Origin: CAZKNJ01 sp964554185
Lineage (GTDB): Bacteria; 4484-113
DNA length: 64,000 bases
NCBI GenBank assembly: GCA_964554185.1
Contig: CAZKNJ010000004.1
Location: 10,486 to 74,485, forward strand
Direction: 5' to 3'
Shown here: piece by piece, positions 8,482 through 16,421 of the stretch
How positions within the stretch are numbered: the first letter of the stretch is position 1
Layout of the letters: every line of letters starts with the position of its first letter
Notes under the pieces: generated by a model
What the model was told of the DNA's origin: nothing
What the model saw: the letters and a program-made list of their open reading frames with translations, nothing else
Database searches by the model: none
Program-made: the position numbers and the translations under genes

Positions 8482-10539
8482 ATGGGTAGAAACCACTTTT
8501 CCCTTCTTGACGATAACTTGCGCGAATTCGCCCTGCTGCTGAGGCGGAATCTGCGCTTTCTTCTGCTATACGCGCTGGTGGTGGGCGTCCTTGCAGGCGT
8601 CATTACCGTCTGCCTGCCCCGGGAGTGGCGGATGATCGCCACGGTGCAGGTGAAGGGCGGCTACGACTCCTCGCTGGGCGCCATGCTGAGCACGATGAGC
8701 AACTTCCAGATGACCTCGCCCGCGACCAACACCGAGATGCAGATTTTGCGGGCACGGTTTCTGCGCGAGCAGGCCATCGCCACCACGGCGATGCAGCTGC
8801 AGGACTCCAACCTGGCGTGGGACACCGTTTGGGGAAGAATCCTCTACTTCGTCCGCGACAAGCTGCCGCTGGTGCGCGATGTACCGACGGAGTACCTGCT
8901 ACTCTCCGATGCGTCCATCGATTCGTCGTGGAACGGCAAGGTGCTGCAAGCGCAGGTTCGGGACGGCGGCAAGCTGTCCGTGCGGCTGCCCGACGGGAAT
9001 GAGATGGTGGCGGGCCCGGGAGAGTACGTGCGGGCGGATGGCCTGTCCTTCCGCGTTGACGAAGTGCACGCCCCGGCAGGCAGGAAGTTCAAGCTGACGG
9101 TGTACCCCCTGCGGGAAACGCTACGCCTAGTGGCGGAGCACTCCGGCGTGTTTGAGGCCGGCGTCAATTCCGGTGTGGTGGCAGCGGCATTCATCTGGCA
9201 CGACCCGCACCGGGGCGCGGAATACCTGAATGCGCTCATCACCGCCTATCTGGAGGATAACGAGAACTACGCCCGTACTGTCGGTGGTAGCCGCCTGGAT
9301 TATCTGAAGGAGCAGATTTCCCGCGTGGAGAAGGCGCTGCGCGCGTCGGAAGTATCGCTGGCGGAGTTCAAGAAGGCTGAATCCACCATCGCGCTTTCGG
9401 AGGAGAGCAAGGCGCTGATTCAGAACTACTCCACGCGCAAGCTGGACCTGGAAAAGGCCAGGATGGACCTCGGCGAAGCGAAATCGCTGTTAGCGGTACT
9501 GCGTAAGGGCAAGACCGATGATTTCCTGCTGCACAGCACCGCGCTCACACAAGATCCGGTGCAGGTGTCGCTGGTGCAGCAGTTGGCCGACCGGGAGTAC
9601 CGCCGCTCGGTGATGCTGGAGGAGATGACGGAGCAGCATCCGGACGTTCAGAAGGTGAATGCGTCGATTGCGGAGCTGAAAGGCTCCATAATAGCCAACC
9701 TGGAAAGCAAGGTGCATACGCTAGAGCAACGCGATTCGTCGTTGAGCCAGTCGCTTGTTGAGTATGAGGGGGAGATTCTTGCCGTGCCCGGCAAGGAGCG
9801 TGACCTGGCCGTTCTCATGCGGGACAACAAGGTGAACGAGAACCTGTACTACTTCCTGGTGAGCAAGCTCCAGGAAACGCAGGTGTTCGTGGAGGCCCAG
9901 GGGACGACCATCCGCAAGCTTGATGCTGCGGTAGTCCCCGACTTCCCGCAACGGCCATCGGTGAAGGTGAACGGCGTGCTGGGGCTCATTATGGGCTTCA
10001 TCGCCGCGCTTCTGCTCGTCACCTGGCGCGCATACGGCTCCGGGAGTGTGCGGAATCTGCGCCATGCGCGGATGCTGGTGGCAGGCCGGTGCATCGCCTT
10101 GGCGACGACACGGGCAGGCGAGGCGGATAGAGCCTGCGGGTTGATTGCTGCGGAACTGCCAGTGTTGGCACCGGACGGCGGGACGGTGGCGTTCGTCGAC
10201 CTTACCGCGGGACGCGGCGCCGAGCTGGTTGAGAAAGTGGCTGCGCGGGCATCGGCGCAGGGCAAGCCGGTGCGCACCGGCCAGCCCGGAGCGTCGGCGC
10301 AAAGCGGATGGACGCTCGTGCGGACGCCCGATCTGGTTGCCGCGCCGGAAATGCGCGAGCATGCAGCGGCCGCCGCCGCCCGCATTCTGCTCGTGGAAGG
10401 TGGAATGACTTCGATAGAAGCCTTGCAGGCAAATGCGGCGCTGGTGGGGACGGAAGGACTGCTCTACGCGTTTGTCGCGGGCGAGCTGGAAACCGAGAGC
10501 CTTTACAGCGCGCTGGCGCTTGAGGGGGTGAGGCAGTGA
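8482..10539 (+). CDS. Wzz/GumC-like polysaccharide co-polymerase with degenerate kinase-like tail
   Basis: A 685-residue inner-membrane protein of the polysaccharide chain-length/export family. The ATG at 8482 follows GAGGG with a suitable gap; an in-frame ATG at 8458 has no ribosome site. Order: a transmembrane helix near residues 25-48, a periplasmic Wzz domain, a long coiled coil (about 270-460), the GNVR-like region QRPSVKVNGVLGLIMGF with the second transmembrane helix near 505, then about 160 cytosolic residues laid out like a BY-kinase Rossmann domain. That tail lacks the Walker A lysine loop and the Tyr-rich end. Its stop overlaps the next start (GTGA), so it is co-translated with the Wza-like exporter. 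Confidence 0.85.
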   Translation: MGRNHFSLLDDNLREFALLLRRNLRFLLLYALVVGVLAGVITVCLPREWRMIATVQVKGGYDSSLGAMLSTMSNFQMTSPATNTEMQILRARFLREQAIATTAMQLQDSNLAWDTVWGRILYFVRDKLPLVRDVPTEYLLLSDASIDSSWNGKVLQAQVRDGGKLSVRLPDGNEMVAGPGEYVRADGLSFRVDEVHAPAGRKFKLTVYPLRETLRLVAEHSGVFEAGVNSGVVAAAFIWHDPHRGAEYLNALITAYLEDNENYARTVGGSRLDYLKEQISRVEKALRASEVSLAEFKKAESTIALSEESKALIQNYSTRKLDLEKARMDLGEAKSLLAVLRKGKTDDFLLHSTALTQDPVQVSLVQQLADREYRRSVMLEEMTEQHPDVQKVNASIAELKGSIIANLESKVHTLEQRDSSLSQSLVEYEGEILAVPGKERDLAVLMRDNKVNENLYYFLVSKLQETQVFVEAQGTTIRKLDAAVVPDFPQRPSVKVNGVLGLIMGFIAALLLVTWRAYGSGSVRNLRHARMLVAGRCIALATTRAGEADRACGLIAAELPVLAPDGGTVAFVDLTAGRGAELVEKVAARASAQGKPVRTGQPGASAQSGWTLVRTPDLVAAPEMREHAAAAAARILLVEGGMTSIEALQANAALVGTEGLLYAFVAGELETESLYSALALEGVRQ

Positions 10540-11921
10540 GAGTGAGCTTGCTCAACTTGCGGCTGGCGGTTTTGCTGCTGGTACTGCTGATGTCTGGCTT
10601 CGGCGCTGCTGCGCAGACTACGGGCGGCGGTGCGGAAACGGGCGCTGATGGCGCGGGACTGGCGGCGGGGCTGGAGGACTTTCTCCCAGCGTACCCTCTG
10701 TCTGTCGGCGATGTTGTTTTTGTGAAGGAGTACACGCCCACCTACCAGGGCATCCGCGCGACCATAGACGGGAACGGCGACATTGTGGTGCCTCCCCTGG
10801 GGCGGGTGCAGGTGCTGGGCCTGACGCTGGAGGAGGCCGCGGAGCGAATAGAACGCGAGCTTGCTCCCTACTACAAGAGCATCACGGTTACGCTGGAGCT
10901 GGTCAGGCTGTCGGCGGTGAGGGTGTTTGTTTTCGGCACGACGGACAAAGCCGGCGTGTTCACGTTGAAGGGCGGCACAACTGCGCTGGAGTTTCTCCAG
11001 CAACTCAAGCTGCCGAGCTGGGGGCAGAACCGGCGCATCCACCACTTCCGCTTCACCTCGTTCTTCCTCGGGCGCGAGGGTGAACTCGGCGGGAAGAACA
11101 GCGGTTTCCGGCTCAACTCGCAGCCGGAGGCCGAGGAGGAAATCTCCCACGAGATCGCATCGTCGCTGGGCAGCAGCGTCAAGCTGCTGAAGCTGGTGGA
11201 ACAGACCGGGGCGGAGACAACCGTGATTGACCCCACGGATTTCGTCGCGGAGGGAGAGCTCAAGAGCAAGAATTTCCTGCTGCGCGACGGCGACGTTATC
11301 TACTTCCCGCCGCCCGGCAAGTCGGTGGAAGTGTTCGGGACGATGCGCCCGGGAGTCTACGAAGTCCTGCCCGACGAAGGATTGCTGGAAGTGATGCACC
11401 GGGCGGGTGACGTGGCGCCGGAAAAGAACCTCGCGCGCACGGTGATTGAGCGCCTGGGAGAAGAAGGCGGCCTGGCCTTCGTCATCGTGGACCTGGACAA
11501 GTACTACTTCTCCACCGAGGAGGGGAAAAAGATACCGCTGGAAAACGGCGACCGCATCAAGCTCTTCCCGCGCGAGCAGTTCGTCACGATTATCGGCGCG
11601 GTTAACGCCGCAGGCCGCTATCCGTTTGAGCCGGACCTCTCAGTCTCTGAATATCTGGCGCTCGCGGGAGGCATCCAGCCAGAAGCGCACACGGGCAAGG
11701 TGTTCCTCGCCCGCGGGCGGTGGAACGCCGCCGGGTCCTTTGAGACTACGGCGACCTTCGAGATTAACCTGGACGATTTCATCGCCGGGCGCGGCGGCAC
11801 CATTCCGCCCATCATGCCGGGGGACGTGCTGTTTGTACCGCAGCGCGACCAGCTGAGGAAGCGCGATATCGTTGGCGCGATTACCAGCCTCACCATCAGC
11901 GCGCTGGCGCTGTTCAAGTAG
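10536..11921 (+). CDS. Wza-like polysaccharide export protein with SLBB domains
   Basis: A 461-residue exported protein starting at GTG (10536), which overlaps the previous stop by four bases. A signal peptide is visible (Leu/Val core, cleavage near GAAAQT). A poly-export domain follows, with LSVGDVVFVKEY and GNGDIVVPPLGRVQVLGLT, then SLBB-type repeats around EVFGTMRPGVYEVL and FVTIIGAVNAAGRYPFEPDL. Such proteins form the outer-membrane channel for capsular or exopolysaccharide. Together with the upstream co-polymerase it makes an export machine; no glycosyltransferases are in the window. Confidence 0.87.
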   Translation: MRVSLLNLRLAVLLLVLLMSGFGAAAQTTGGGAETGADGAGLAAGLEDFLPAYPLSVGDVVFVKEYTPTYQGIRATIDGNGDIVVPPLGRVQVLGLTLEEAAERIERELAPYYKSITVTLELVRLSAVRVFVFGTTDKAGVFTLKGGTTALEFLQQLKLPSWGQNRRIHHFRFTSFFLGREGELGGKNSGFRLNSQPEAEEEISHEIASSLGSSVKLLKLVEQTGAETTVIDPTDFVAEGELKSKNFLLRDGDVIYFPPPGKSVEVFGTMRPGVYEVLPDEGLLEVMHRAGDVAPEKNLARTVIERLGEEGGLAFVIVDLDKYYFSTEEGKKIPLENGDRIKLFPREQFVTIIGAVNAAGRYPFEPDLSVSEYLALAGGIQPEAHTGKVFLARGRWNAAGSFETTATFEINLDDFIAGRGGTIPPIMPGDVLFVPQRDQLRKRDIVGAITSLTISALALFK

Positions 11922-11960
11922 GCTTGCGCCCGGTCATTTCGCCCGCAGCCGCAGATGCGG

Positions 11961-11966
11961 TAGAAT
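11961..11966 (+). promoter_or_regulatory. Candidate -10 box (TAGAAT)
   Basis: TAGAAT at 11961-11966, with TTCGCC 17 bases further up (11938-11943) as a weak -35. It would drive the gene at 11990 and probably tmk. Confidence 0.4.
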
Positions 11967-11989
11967 ATGCGCCGTCAGGAGGTGTACTG

Positions 11990-12610
11990 ATGAAACTGCG
12001 AATACTCGTATCCGCCGGGATACTTGCGCTGATATTGCTGGGCGTGTGTGTGCTGTCGGTGGCCGGGCGCGCCGCAGACGATGAGAAAGAAAGCAAAGCG
12101 CCCAACACCTACTTCAAGACCGTGGGCGTCTACGTCTTTGACAACGCCACCCGGCGCCGGAACGCCGGCGAGGAGTTCTCCAAGGTTTTGTTTGAGCGCT
12201 TCGAGCGCAAGTTCCCCGACGTGAAGTTCGTCTACATCACGCCGGAGGATTCGGGCTTTCCCGAAGGGCCGGTGTTACTGAAGCACGCCATCCGCCTGGG
12301 CGAGAAGTACGAAGTGGAAGCTATCATCGACGGCACCTTCCTGGGTTACGTGATTACCGGCGGAACCTGGCCCAACCGCGCCACCCCCAGCCCCGAGGCC
12401 AACACCCACGCCAAGCTGCGGGTGGTGGAAACCGAGACGGGCACCATAGTCAAGGCTTACGTGGAAACGCCCAAGCGGCCCAAGGTGTACCCGTCGCGCA
12501 TCCGCACCGAGCGGGAGCTGTGGAATCAGGCCATCCGCGATGTAATCGACAAGTGGGCGGACGAGATGCGCGACGACGGCATCTTCTACGAGGAAAAGAA
12601 AGAGGGCTAG
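11990..12610 (+). CDS. Exported protein of unknown function
   Basis: A 206-residue protein with an N-terminal hydrophobic signal (MKLRILVSAGILALILLGVC) and an AGGAGG site nine bases before the ATG. The mature part contains KTVGVYVFDNATRRRNAGEEFSKVL split over several segments and a patch near residue 100 (YEVEAIIDGTFLGY), a pattern like periplasmic CsgG/GNA1162-type envelope proteins, but the match is too weak to name a family. It lies just downstream of the Wza-like gene and eight bases before tmk. Confidence 0.7.
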   Translation: MKLRILVSAGILALILLGVCVLSVAGRAADDEKESKAPNTYFKTVGVYVFDNATRRRNAGEEFSKVLFERFERKFPDVKFVYITPEDSGFPEGPVLLKHAIRLGEKYEVEAIIDGTFLGYVITGGTWPNRATPSPEANTHAKLRVVETETGTIVKAYVETPKRPKVYPSRIRTERELWNQAIRDVIDKWADEMRDDGIFYEEKKEG

Positions 12611-12618
12611 AACCGCAG

Positions 12619-13266
12619 ATGCCCCCACGCGGCGCCTTCATCTGCTTTGAAGGGGGCGAAGGCTCCGGCAAATCCACCCATGCGCGCAAGCTGGCCTCCG
12701 AGCTTGAAAGGAGAGGGCTGCCAATCGTGCGCTCGCGTGAGCCCGGCGGCACGCCGCTGGGCGAGGAACTGCGCGAGCTTCTGCTGCATCACCAGCACGA
12801 ATTGCTGCCGCTGGAAGAATTTCTCCTGTTCTCCACCGCGCGGGCCGAGTTGGCGAACTCCATTGTCCGTCCCGCGCTGGACGCAGGCAGAACCGTCATC
12901 CTGGACCGCTACTACTACTCCAGCCTGGCGTACCAGGGCGCGGGCGGCCTGTCGCTGGAGCTGATGCGCCAGGTCACCACCACGGTGGTGAAGGACTGCG
13001 TGCCCGACCTGGTCCTGCTGCTGGAGGTGCCACCGGAGGTGGGAATGGAGCGTTCCGCCCGCATCAAGGGCGGAGGCAGCGACCGGTTTGAGCGCCGGGA
13101 GGCGGCGTTCCACCAGGAGGTGCGCCGGTTGTACCTTCAGTTTGCGCAAGAAGAGCCGGAGCGCTTCCGCGTGATTGAGACTACGCCGCCCCACGAGGAA
13201 GTCTTCGCGCGCATCCTGGAAGCAGTGCTGGACCTGCTCATGCGCCGAGGGCTCCTCACCGTCTGA
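12619..13266 (+). CDS. tmk: Thymidylate kinase
   Basis: Phosphorylates dTMP to dTDP, an essential step in DNA precursor synthesis. The 215-residue protein begins MPPRGAFICFEGGEGSGKST, the P-loop of the family. The dTMP-binding DRYYYSSLAYQG motif is near residue 95, and a LID region RIKGGGSDRFERR follows near 150. Length is normal. The ATG at 12619 is the one that places the P-loop ten residues in. It is eight bases after the preceding stop and probably co-transcribed. Confidence 0.95.
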   Translation: MPPRGAFICFEGGEGSGKSTHARKLASELERRGLPIVRSREPGGTPLGEELRELLLHHQHELLPLEEFLLFSTARAELANSIVRPALDAGRTVILDRYYYSSLAYQGAGGLSLELMRQVTTTVVKDCVPDLVLLLEVPPEVGMERSARIKGGGSDRFERREAAFHQEVRRLYLQFAQEEPERFRVIETTPPHEEVFARILEAVLDLLMRRGLLTV

Positions 13267-13301
13267 CCGGCCGCCCGCGCAGCCGTCGGCAAATCCTCAG
13301 G

Positions 13302-13307
13302 TATAAT
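13302..13307 (+). promoter_or_regulatory. tRNA promoter -10 box
   Basis: A perfect TATAAT ten bases before the mature 5' end of tRNA-Ser. No good -35 is seen. Confidence 0.55.
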
Positions 13308-13317
13308 AACCACCCGC

Positions 13318-13405
13318 GGAGAGGTGGCCGAGTGGTTGAAGGCGGCAGTCTCGAAAACTGTTATGCAGTTTCCCTGCATCGGGGGTTCGAATCCCCCCCT
13401 CTCCG
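13318..13405 (+). tRNA. tRNA-Ser (anticodon CGA)
   Basis: An 88-nt class II tRNA reading UCG. The acceptor GGAGAGG pairs with CCTCTCC, and the discriminator is G. The anticodon arm is GCAGT-CTCGAAA-ACTGT with anticodon CGA at 13352-13354. There is a long variable arm, and the T arm contains GTTCGAATC flanked by GGGG/CCCC. CCA is not encoded. The zinc transporter gene begins only 27 bases downstream. Confidence 0.96.
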
Positions 13406-13432
13406 CACTGTGGACGATTGGCCGGGCTGATT

Positions 13433-14335
13433 ATGAGTGCGAGAGGCCTGTGTTTGTGCGCGCTGTTTCTGCTGCTAGCGGCAGCCGTCTCGTGCGCGCG
13501 GCCGGAGCCTGCGGACAGAACTCTCGTCGCCACCATTCCGCCGCTGGGGGCCATCCTCCGGGAGCTGGCCCAAGGACGCGCGGAGGTCAAGACATTGCTG
13601 AAGCCCGGGGCCTCGCCTCACACCTACGAACCCAGCCCGTCGGACGCGAAAGCGGCGGAAACCGCGCTGGGGCTGTTCTTCGTTGATTCGTCGGTGGACG
13701 GTTGGGCAACGCGCCTGGCGCAAGATGAACGCATAGGCGTTTTCGTGCTGCTGCCCGAGGAGTTGAAGTTGCGTGTGGTTGCCGGACGCCATCCGGAGGG
13801 AATCCAGGAGCACGACTTGAACCAAGCCGCCCAGGACGCGCATTTCTGGACTTCGCCGCGGGCGGTGAAAGCGCTGCTGCCGGCGCTGACGCAAGAACTC
13901 AGCCGGCTGGATCCCGGCGGCGCCAGCATTTACCGGGAGAATGCCGACAAGTTCGCCGCCAAGCTGGACGCGCTGGACGCGGAGGTTGGCGCGCTGCTGG
14001 CGCCGGTCAAGGGCGAGAGCGTGCTGCTGTTCCATCCGTCCTTTCAGTACTTGCTCATGGACTACGGGCTGAACGTCGCGGCGGTGGTAGAGCCTTCTCC
14101 CGGCAAGGAGCCGACACCCCGGTTGATCGCCGACCTGGCGGAACTGGCGCGGGAGCAGCACTTGAAGGCGGTGTTCACCGAGCCGCAGCTGCCGGAAGCG
14201 CCGGTGCGGGTGATCAGCGAGGAGGCACATCTACCGGTGTTCGCCCTGGATCCGCTGGGCGGCCAGCCCGGGCGCGACACCTACGAGGCGATGGTCAGAT
14301 ACAACGCGCAGACGCTGGCGGAGGCGCTGCAATGA
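13433..14335 (+). CDS. Zinc/manganese-type ABC transporter substrate-binding lipoprotein (ZnuA-like)
   Basis: A 300-residue metal-binding lipoprotein. The ATG at 13433 gives a signal peptide with lipobox AVSC (Cys near 19). Cluster A-1 family features are TIPPLGAILRELA, the metal-ligand region LKPGASPHTYEPSPSD (first His), DAHFWTSPRAV (second His), LLFHPSFQYLL (third His) and a late acidic residue in FALDPLGG. There is no long His-rich loop. It delivers the metal to the membrane permease encoded two genes downstream. Its stop overlaps the ATPase start (ATGAG). Confidence 0.9.
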   Translation: MSARGLCLCALFLLLAAAVSCARPEPADRTLVATIPPLGAILRELAQGRAEVKTLLKPGASPHTYEPSPSDAKAAETALGLFFVDSSVDGWATRLAQDERIGVFVLLPEELKLRVVAGRHPEGIQEHDLNQAAQDAHFWTSPRAVKALLPALTQELSRLDPGGASIYRENADKFAAKLDALDAEVGALLAPVKGESVLLFHPSFQYLLMDYGLNVAAVVEPSPGKEPTPRLIADLAELAREQHLKAVFTEPQLPEAPVRVISEEAHLPVFALDPLGGQPGRDTYEAMVRYNAQTLAEALQ

Positions 14336-15087
14336 GCACGGCTGCCGTGATTGAGGTCTCCAACCTGACGGTGCGCCTGGGCGCGTTCACTGCGCTGGAG
14401 GGCGTGAGCTTCAGCGTGCAGCCGGGCGAGACCGTCGCGGTGCTGGGTCCCAACGGGGCGGGCAAGACCACGCTCATTCACGCGCTGCTGGGGCTGGTAC
14501 AGCCAGCGGCAGGTAGCGTTGAAATACTGGGGCATCCGCCGTTGGAAGCTCCCGCGGAGCAGATAGGATACGTTCCCCAGCTCAAGACAGTTGACCGCGG
14601 CTTTCCGGCGCTAACCTGCGAGCTGGTGGCGAGCGGCCACCGGCGCAGCTGGCCCGGCCGCCTGAGCCGGGCGGAGCACCGCGAAACCACCCACGCGCTG
14701 AGCCTGGTGGGCGCGGCGCACCTGTGCCATAAGCCGCTGCGCTGGCTTTCCGGCGGGGAATTGCAGCGGGTGTATCTGGCGCGCGCGCTGATACGCCAGC
14801 CCAAGCTACTGCTGCTGGACGAGCCCGCCACCGGCATTGACCTGGTGGGCGAAGACGATATGTATACGCACCTTGAGCAGTACCAGCGCGAGAGCGGCTG
14901 CGCGGTGCTGATGGTGACCCACGACTGGCTGGCGGCGCAACACCATGCCACCAAGGCGCTGCTGCTCAACCGCAAGCTCATGGGCTTCGGCCCGCCCGCG
15001 GAAGCGCTATCGGACGAGAACATGCGCCAGGCCTTCGGCCACACCGGGCACGTCCATCCGCAGAACCGGGAGGGGCGCGATGACTGA
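14332..15087 (+). CDS. Zinc/manganese-type ABC transporter ATP-binding protein (ZnuC-like)
   Basis: A 251-residue ATPase with Walker A GPNGAGKTT near residue 43, the signature LSGGELQRVYLARAL, Walker B LLLLDEPATGID and the switch His in VTHDW. It energises the metal importer. It overlaps the upstream gene by four bases and the downstream permease by eight, so the three are one translationally coupled unit. Confidence 0.92.
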   Translation: MSTAAVIEVSNLTVRLGAFTALEGVSFSVQPGETVAVLGPNGAGKTTLIHALLGLVQPAAGSVEILGHPPLEAPAEQIGYVPQLKTVDRGFPALTCELVASGHRRSWPGRLSRAEHRETTHALSLVGAAHLCHKPLRWLSGGELQRVYLARALIRQPKLLLLDEPATGIDLVGEDDMYTHLEQYQRESGCAVLMVTHDWLAAQHHATKALLLNRKLMGFGPPAEALSDENMRQAFGHTGHVHPQNREGRDD

Positions 15088-15895
15088 GATGCTCGCGCTG
15101 GAGTTTATGCAGCGGGCGCTGCTGGCGGGAGTGCTGACCGCGCTGGTGGCGGGCTACCTGGGCGTGTTTGTGGTTCAGCGCGGAATGTCCTTCATCGGGA
15201 GCGGCCTGGCGCACGCGGCCTTCGGCGGGGTGGCGCTGGGATTGCTGCTGGGGCGCGAGCCGCTGTGGGTGGCGGTGCCGTTCACCGTGGCGGTGGCGCT
15301 GCTCATCACCTGGGTGCGCGACCGCACCTCGCTATCGGCCGACACGGTCATAGGCATCTTCTTCGCCACCTCCATGGCCCTGGGCATCCTCTTCATCTCG
15401 CGGTTGCCCACCTACGCGGCGGACGCGTTCACCTACCTGTTCGGCTCCATCCTCAGCGTGAGCTGGGTGGACACGGCCGCAGTGGGCGCGCTGGCGCTGG
15501 TGATGCTGGCGCTGCTGCCGCTGTGGGGGCGCTGGGCCTACGCCACGGTGGACCGCGAAGCGGCGCGGGCCGACCGCGTGCCGGTGCGGCTGGACGACTA
15601 CATCCTGTCGGTGCTGGTGGCGGTGACGGTGGTGGTGGCGGCGAAAGTGGTGGGCATTGTGCTCATCAGCGCGTTTCTGGTGATACCGCCGGCGGCGGCG
15701 CGGCTGCTCTCGCGCCGGTTCTTGCAGATGACGGTGCTATCGGTGGCGCTGGGGGCGCTGACGGCGGCGGCGGGCCTGTTCGCATCGTATGCGCTGGATG
15801 CGCCCAGCGGCGCCACCATCATCCTGGTGCAGGCGCTGGTGTTCCTCGCCTGCGCGGGATACTACATCGCCTTCCGCAAAGCCGCGTCGGTGTGA
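15080..15895 (+). CDS. Zinc/manganese-type ABC transporter permease (ZnuB-like)
   Basis: A 271-residue integral membrane protein of the ABC-3 family, with about eight hydrophobic helices. Family stretches are FIGSGLAHAAFGGVALG and VGIVLISAFLVIPPAAARLL. The start ATG at 15080 lies inside the end of the ATPase gene, with GGAGGGG ten bases upstream. Metal identity (Zn or Mn) is not settled by sequence; the adjacent cutA suggests a metal-homeostasis neighbourhood. Confidence 0.92.
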   Translation: MTEMLALEFMQRALLAGVLTALVAGYLGVFVVQRGMSFIGSGLAHAAFGGVALGLLLGREPLWVAVPFTVAVALLITWVRDRTSLSADTVIGIFFATSMALGILFISRLPTYAADAFTYLFGSILSVSWVDTAAVGALALVMLALLPLWGRWAYATVDREAARADRVPVRLDDYILSVLVAVTVVVAAKVVGIVLISAFLVIPPAAARLLSRRFLQMTVLSVALGALTAAAGLFASYALDAPSGATIILVQALVFLACAGYYIAFRKAASV

Positions 15896-15912
15896 GCCCG
15901 CACCGCTTGCGG

Positions 15913-15918
15913 TAGAAT
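15913..15918 (+). promoter_or_regulatory. -10 box for leaderless cutA mRNA
   Basis: TAGAAT ends six bases before the cutA ATG, with no ribosome site between. Transcription would start at or next to the A of the ATG. No clear -35. Confidence 0.55.
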
Positions 15919-15924
15919 TGCGGC

Positions 15925-16260
15925 ATGGACGCGGAATACGTGGTGGTGAGCACGACGCTGGAGGCGCGGGAGCCGGCGGAGGCGATGGCGCAGGAGATGG
16001 TGCAGCGGCGGCTGGCGGCCTGCGTGCAGCTTACGCCCATCACCAGCTTCTACCGCTGGGAGGGCGAGATTGAGCGGGCCGAGGAAGTTCTGCTGATCGC
16101 CAAGACCACGGCGGAGCGCGCTGAGGAGATACTCAGCTTCATCGCGCAGCATCATCCCTACGAATTACCCGAGATACTGGTGACGCCGGTACTCTCGGGC
16201 CACGCGCCGTACTTGCGGTGGTTGGAGCAGGAAACGGGGACCGGCGCGCGGTGCGAATGA
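15925..16260 (+). CDS. cutA: CutA-family divalent cation tolerance protein
   Basis: A 111-residue trimeric protein of the CutA1 family, associated with copper/divalent cation tolerance though its biochemical role is unsettled. Family signatures are LAACVQLTPITSFYRWEGEI near residues 29-50 and YELPEILVTPV near the end. It follows the metal importer genes by 29 bases but appears to have its own -10 box. Confidence 0.93.
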   Translation: MDAEYVVVSTTLEAREPAEAMAQEMVQRRLAACVQLTPITSFYRWEGEIERAEEVLLIAKTTAERAEEILSFIAQHHPYELPEILVTPVLSGHAPYLRWLEQETGTGARCE

Positions 16261-16332
16261 GCTTCCGGCAGCCGTTATAGAGAAGCGCATGGTGCAGGCT
16301 TGGAGGATGTAGAGCGTCGCTGAACCCATTGT

Positions 16333-16363
16333 TTGACGATTGATGGCGGTGTTGAGGTATAAT
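16333..16363 (+). promoter_or_regulatory. Promoter of the giant lipoprotein gene
   Basis: TTGACG (16333-16338) and a perfect TATAAT (16358-16363), with a 19-base spacer, slightly long. Leader about 52 nt. Confidence 0.6.
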
Positions 16364-16421
16364 ACTCCTAATCTGCCAGTGCCAAGTGGCACGGCCTCCA
16401 TGCCAGCAGGAGGGAAGCGAC

